A DNA stretch of 9,638 nucleotides from Chloroflexota bacterium (GTDB lineage Bacteria; Chloroflexota; Dehalococcoidia; Dehalococcoidales; RBG-16-60-22). The notes below the pieces were generated by a model. The model was not told where the DNA came from. It made no database searches and worked only from the letters and a program-made list of their open reading frames with translations. Position numbers and translations under genes: made by a program. The stretch spans positions 1 to 9,638 of the forward strand of contig JACPQH010000091.1 in the NCBI GenBank assembly GCA_016190585.1, given 5' to 3'. Below, piece by piece: positions 6,890-9,638 of the stretch (positions are counted from its first letter, which is position 1; each line of letters opens with the position of its first letter).

Positions 6890-6895
6890 ATTATA
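6890..6895 (-). promoter_or_regulatory. -10 box for a probably leaderless glgP transcript
   Basis: On the minus strand a perfect TATAAT is followed after 8 nt by the glgP ATG at 6881. A start site 6-8 nt past the box falls within 0-3 nt of the ATG. No good -35 hexamer is present at normal spacing (TCTATT at 17 nt is poor). This is the -10-plus-ATG layout reported for leaderless genes in several non-enteric phyla. Confidence 0.6.
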
Positions 6896-6975
6896 GCGGT
6901 TTTGGCGAAGTTAATAGAAGCCCCTGTACCCCGTTTGCACCGCCAGCTCCGCCTCGCCGGCGCGGGCCGTTTCAG

Positions 6976-7004
6976 TTGCGCGCTCAAAATATTGCTGCTA
7001 CAAT
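6976..7004 (+). promoter_or_regulatory. Predicted leuS promoter
   Basis: TTGCGC (6976-6981) and TACAAT (6999-7004) are separated by exactly 17 nt. The -35 matches only three of six positions, the -10 five of six. A start near 7011 would give a 5' UTR of about 67 nt. That is too short for a canonical T-box leader, and no T-box sequence or terminator hairpin is seen in it. The 196-nt gap between the divergent glgP and leuS starts holds nothing else recognisable. Confidence 0.5.
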
Positions 7005-7077
7005 GTCAACCGTAATCCAGTAAAGATGCCCGCACCTATCGTCCGTTTAACCCTCTGTTTATCTTTTGGAGAAAGGC

Positions 7078-9519
7078 ATGCCGCGTAATTACGACCCCGG
7101 CGAGATAGAAAAAAAGTGGCGGGAGAAATGGGCCGCCGATAAGCTGTACGAGGTCGGGGAAGACCCTGCCCGTCCGAAATGGTACGCCCTGACCATGTTC
7201 CCCTACACCTCCGGCGACCTGCATATCGGCCACTGGTACGCCATGGCGCCAGCCGACGTCCACGCCCGCTTCAAGCGGATGCAGGGCTACAACGTCCTGC
7301 ACCCCATGGGGTTTGACGCCTTCGGCCTGCCCGCGGAGAACGCCGCCATCAAGCGCGGCATCCACCCGCACACCTGGACGATGAACAACGTGCAGAACAT
7401 GCGCCGCCAGCTCAAGACCATCGGCGCTGTCTACGATTGGGAACGGGAGGTCATCACCTGCCTGCCGGATTATTACAAGTGGACGCAGTGGTTCTTCCTG
7501 AAGCTCTACGAGGCCGGCCTGGCCTACCGCGGCAAGGCCCCGGTCAACTGGTGCTCCTCCTGCCAGACGGTGCTGGCTAACGAGCAGGTGGTCAACAACT
7601 TCTGCGAGCGCTGCGGCACGCTCGTCGTCCGGCGCGACCTGGAGCAGTGGTTCTTCCGCATAACGAAGTACGCCGACGAGCTGATGGAGCACGCCGGGCT
7701 CGACTGGCCGGAGCGCATCAAGACCATGCAGCGCAACTGGGTGGGCCGGAGCGAGGGGACGGAGATATCCTTCGCCCTTGACCATCCCGGCGCCGAAGAG
7801 AAGGAGATAAAGGTCTTCACCACGCGCGCCGACACCGTCTACGGGGTAACCTTCATAGTGCTGGCGCCGGAGCACGAGCTGGTAGCGAAGCTCACCACGC
7901 CGGCGCAGCGGGCCGCCGTGGAAGCCTATATTCTCAAGACCCGGGCGCAGACCGAGATAGAGCGGCTGTCCGCCGAGAAGGAGAAGGACGGCGTCTTCAC
8001 CGGCGCTTACGCCGTCAACCGGGTGAACGGGACACGGGTGCCCATCTGGATCGCCGACTACGTGCTGCTGCGCTACGGCACCGGCGCGGTGATGGCCGTT
8101 CCCGCCCACGATGAACGTGATTTCGCCTTCGCCAGGAAATATGACCTGCCCAAAAAGGTCGTCATCGCCCCGCCGGACTGGCAGGGCGGCGAGCTTCAAG
8201 AGGCCTACACCGGGCCGGGCGCGATGGTGAACTCGGCCCGGTTCGACGGAACGCCCGGCGAGCGGGGCATTACCGCCGTCTCCGAGTTCCTGGAGGCGCA
8301 GGGGTGGGGCCGGCGCACTGTAAGCTACAAGCTCCGCGACTGGCTTATCTCGCGGCAGCGCTACTGGGGCGCGCCCATACCCATCGTCTATTGCCCGCAG
8401 TGCGGTATCGTGCCGGTACCGGAGAAAGACCTGCCGGTGCTGCTCCCCGAGGACGCCGAGTTCAAGCCCACCGGGGAGTCGCCGCTCAAGTACAACGAGA
8501 GGTTCGTGCATGCCGCCTGCCCGCGCTGCGGCGAGCCGGCCCACCGCGAGACGGACACCATGGACACCTTTATGTGCTCCTCGTGGTACTTCCTGCGCTA
8601 CGCCAGCCCGCGCCACGACGCCTCCGCCTTTGACCCGGACAAGCTGAAATACTGGATGCCGGTCGACCTCTATACCGGCGGCGCCGAACACGCGGTGATG
8701 CACCTGTTTTACGCCCGGTTCTTCGTCAAGGCGATACGGGACATGGGACTGGTGGCTTTTAACGAGCCTTTTCTCCGGCTCTTCAACCAGGGCACGATTA
8801 TCGCCGGCAAGCACAAGATGAGCAAATCGCGCGGCAACGTGGTCACGCCCGATGAGTACGTGTCTTCGCTGGGAGCGGACACCGTGCGGGCCTATCTCAT
8901 GTTCGTCGGCCCGTGGGAGCAGGGCGGCGAATGGAACGACAGCGGCATCAGCGGCGCCAGCCGGTGGCTGGTCCGGGTCTGGAACCTCGTCACCGAGGAC
9001 TACCGGCCCGGGGCGGTCACGGAGAAGGAGCGCCGCGACCTGGAGCGCTTCGCGCACCGCACGGTCAAGAAGGTGACCGCCGACATGGAGCGTCTGCAGT
9101 TCAACACCATGCTGGCCTCGCTGATGGAGCTCACCAACCACCTTGGCCGAGTCAGGGAGACCGGCGGCGTGTCCCGTGAGGACTGGGACGACGCCGTCAA
9201 GCGGCTTCTTCTGATGATGGCACCCTCAACCCCTCACCTGGCCGAGGAGCTATGGCAGTTCAAAGGCTACCCCTACAGCATCCACAACCAGGCCTGGCCG
9301 GGATGGGACGAGGCGCTGGCGAAGGAAGAGGAGATAACCCTGGTGGTGCAGGTCAACGGCAAGGTGCGCGACCGCCTGGTGGTGCCCGCCGGCGTCACCG
9401 AGGGCGCCGCCCGGGAGCTGGCCGCCAAAAGCGAGCGGGTCAGGCCGTTCCTGGACAGCCACAAGGTGGTCAAGGTCATCTACGTGCCCGGCAAGCTGGT
9501 AAACATCGTGGTACAGTAA
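7078..9519 (+). CDS. leuS: Leucine--tRNA ligase
   Basis: Charges tRNA-Leu with leucine using ATP; cytosolic and essential. 813 residues from ATG 7078, chosen over an in-frame TTG at 7066 because GGAG (7067-7070) overlaps that codon and sits at proper spacing before the ATG. Class I marks: HIGH (49-52) in YTSGDLHIGHW and KMSKS (580-584). A zinc-type module has CSSC (159-162) and CERC (176-179); a second has CPQC (439-442) and CPRC (481-484). The CP1 editing domain is intact: TTRADTVYG (248-256) and GTGAVMAVPAHDERD with Asp345, the conserved editing aspartate. The anticodon-binding domain and the C-terminal VQVNGKVRD domain are complete, so this is a full-length bacterial enzyme. Cys500 in MDTFMCSSWYF stands where many LeuRS have Asp or Glu. 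It is transcribed away from glgP and has no close partner. Confidence 0.98.
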   Translation: MPRNYDPGEIEKKWREKWAADKLYEVGEDPARPKWYALTMFPYTSGDLHIGHWYAMAPADVHARFKRMQGYNVLHPMGFDAFGLPAENAAIKRGIHPHTWTMNNVQNMRRQLKTIGAVYDWEREVITCLPDYYKWTQWFFLKLYEAGLAYRGKAPVNWCSSCQTVLANEQVVNNFCERCGTLVVRRDLEQWFFRITKYADELMEHAGLDWPERIKTMQRNWVGRSEGTEISFALDHPGAEEKEIKVFTTRADTVYGVTFIVLAPEHELVAKLTTPAQRAAVEAYILKTRAQTEIERLSAEKEKDGVFTGAYAVNRVNGTRVPIWIADYVLLRYGTGAVMAVPAHDERDFAFARKYDLPKKVVIAPPDWQGGELQEAYTGPGAMVNSARFDGTPGERGITAVSEFLEAQGWGRRTVSYKLRDWLISRQRYWGAPIPIVYCPQCGIVPVPEKDLPVLLPEDAEFKPTGESPLKYNERFVHAACPRCGEPAHRETDTMDTFMCSSWYFLRYASPRHDASAFDPDKLKYWMPVDLYTGGAEHAVMHLFYARFFVKAIRDMGLVAFNEPFLRLFNQGTIIAGKHKMSKSRGNVVTPDEYVSSLGADTVRAYLMFVGPWEQGGEWNDSGISGASRWLVRVWNLVTEDYRPGAVTEKERRDLERFAHRTVKKVTADMERLQFNTMLASLMELTNHLGRVRETGGVSREDWDDAVKRLLLMMAPSTPHLAEELWQFKGYPYSIHNQAWPGWDEALAKEEEITLVVQVNGKVRDRLVVPAGVTEGAARELAAKSERVRPFLDSHKVVKVIYVPGKLVNIVVQ

Positions 9520-9522
9520 GGA

Positions 9523-9548
9523 CATGCGAGCGCAGCGAAGAATCCCCC
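9523..9548. repeat. Possible remnant of a dispersed intergenic palindromic repeat
   Basis: Just after the leuS stop, GCGAGCGCAGCGAAG (9526-9540) leads into AATCCCCCTC. It resembles, from memory, one arm of a common dispersed bacterial repeat of the form ATTGCGAGCGAAGCGAAGCAATC followed by a C-rich/G-rich hairpin. The matching second arm is not visible before the window ends, so this would be a degenerate or half copy. The resemblance is recalled, not searched. Confidence 0.35.
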
Positions 9549-9569
9549 TCTCCTGGCAGGCGAGGGGGA
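9543..9569. repeat. Inverted repeat downstream of leuS, possible weak terminator
   Basis: TCCCCCTC (9543-9550) pairs with GAGGGGGA (9562-9569). Inside, after one mismatch, CCT pairs with AGG around a GGC loop. It starts 24 nt after the leuS stop. A short T-run (GATTTTAG, from 9573) follows 3-4 nt later in the plus direction, so it could act as a weak leuS terminator, though the spacing and short tail are poor. Confidence 0.5.
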
Positions 9570-9607
9570 AGAGATTTTAGAGACGGGGCCCCTCTCTCCT
9601 ACTAACT

Positions 9608-9630
9608 CCCCCTTCCCTGAGGGAAGGGGG
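9608..9630. repeat. 10-bp perfect inverted repeat (C-rich/G-rich hairpin)
   Basis: CCCCCTTCCC (9608-9617) and GGGAAGGGGG (9621-9630) flank a TGA loop, a perfect 10-bp stem. It resembles the hairpin at 9543-9569 in composition, so two related palindromes lie in tandem. No T-run follows before the window ends. Probably part of a dispersed repeat; a terminator role is not supported. Confidence 0.6.
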
Positions 9631-9638
9631 TAGGGGGA

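Noticed and set aside
5943..6896. A 317-codon plus-strand frame opposite glgP, and a 302-codon frame (3729-4637) opposite the protease gene
   Set aside because: Both lie antisense to well-supported genes, lack domain signatures and convincing ribosome-binding sites, and read as shadow frames.
7011..7077. A T-box leucine riboswitch ahead of leuS
   Set aside because: The predicted 5' UTR is only about 67 nt, with no terminator/antiterminator pair and no visible T-box core.
7036..9141. A 701-codon open frame on the minus strand opposite leuS
   Set aside because: It is fully antisense to an unambiguous LeuRS, shows no recognisable motif, and has the Val/Gly/Leu/Arg/His-rich composition typical of antisense frames in GC-rich genes.
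9608..9638. A strong intrinsic terminator or full G-quadruplex at the right edge
   Set aside because: No T-run follows the stem within the window, and only three G-runs of sufficient length are visible before the edge.
1..9638. A defence system, prophage, transposon or CRISPR array
   Set aside because: All substantial coding space is explained by metabolic and housekeeping genes; no transposase, integrase, phage gene, or regularly spaced direct repeats were seen.

Overview
This is a GC-rich (roughly 60%) bacterial chromosomal window with ordinary housekeeping and metabolic gene content. I see no phage, transposase, CRISPR, tRNA or rRNA signature. The LeuRS, the short DUF3417-type alpha-glucan phosphorylase and the anaerobe-style thiolase/crotonase set most resemble, from memory, Chloroflexota and especially Dehalococcoidia-like genomes. 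That placement is an inference and was not checked by any search.

Layout. Five genes plus one truncated gene are supported. On the minus strand, read right to left, there are two blocks. The right block (6895 to 3855) is glgP, an alpha-glucan phosphorylase, followed after 24 nt by a membrane-anchored ClpP-class serine protease of the SDH_sah type. The left block (about 3790 to 1 and beyond) is a short-chain acyl-CoA operon in the order enoyl-CoA hydratase (crotonase), 3-hydroxyacyl-CoA dehydrogenase, SDR-family oxidoreductase, thiolase. The thiolase runs off the left edge, so its C-terminus is missing. On the plus strand, leuS (7078-9519) diverges from glgP across a 196-nt promoter region. 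The last 119 nt after leuS carry no gene, only inverted repeats.

How the genes fit together. Crotonase, 3-hydroxyacyl-CoA dehydrogenase and thiolase catalyse three consecutive reversible steps linking crotonyl-CoA-type enoyl-CoAs to acetyl-CoA, so the left operon is a beta-oxidation or butanoate-type module. No acyl-CoA dehydrogenase, electron-transfer flavoprotein or CoA transferase lies inside the window. glgP releases glucose-1-phosphate from storage glucan. Its tight linkage to a membrane protease is physical and probably transcriptional, but functionally unexplained.

Regulation. Three points stand out: (1) a good sigma70-type promoter followed by an intrinsic-terminator-shaped hairpin, then a near-perfect Shine-Dalgarno directly in front of the crotonase, which looks like a transcription-attenuation leader; (2) a TATAAT box only 8 nt from the glgP ATG with an in-frame stop just upstream, predicting a leaderless mRNA; (3) a 10-bp inverted repeat straddling the glgP stop codon. 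No clearly novel multi-gene system is visible. The best leads are these regulatory structures and a roughly 34-residue insertion in the thiolase.
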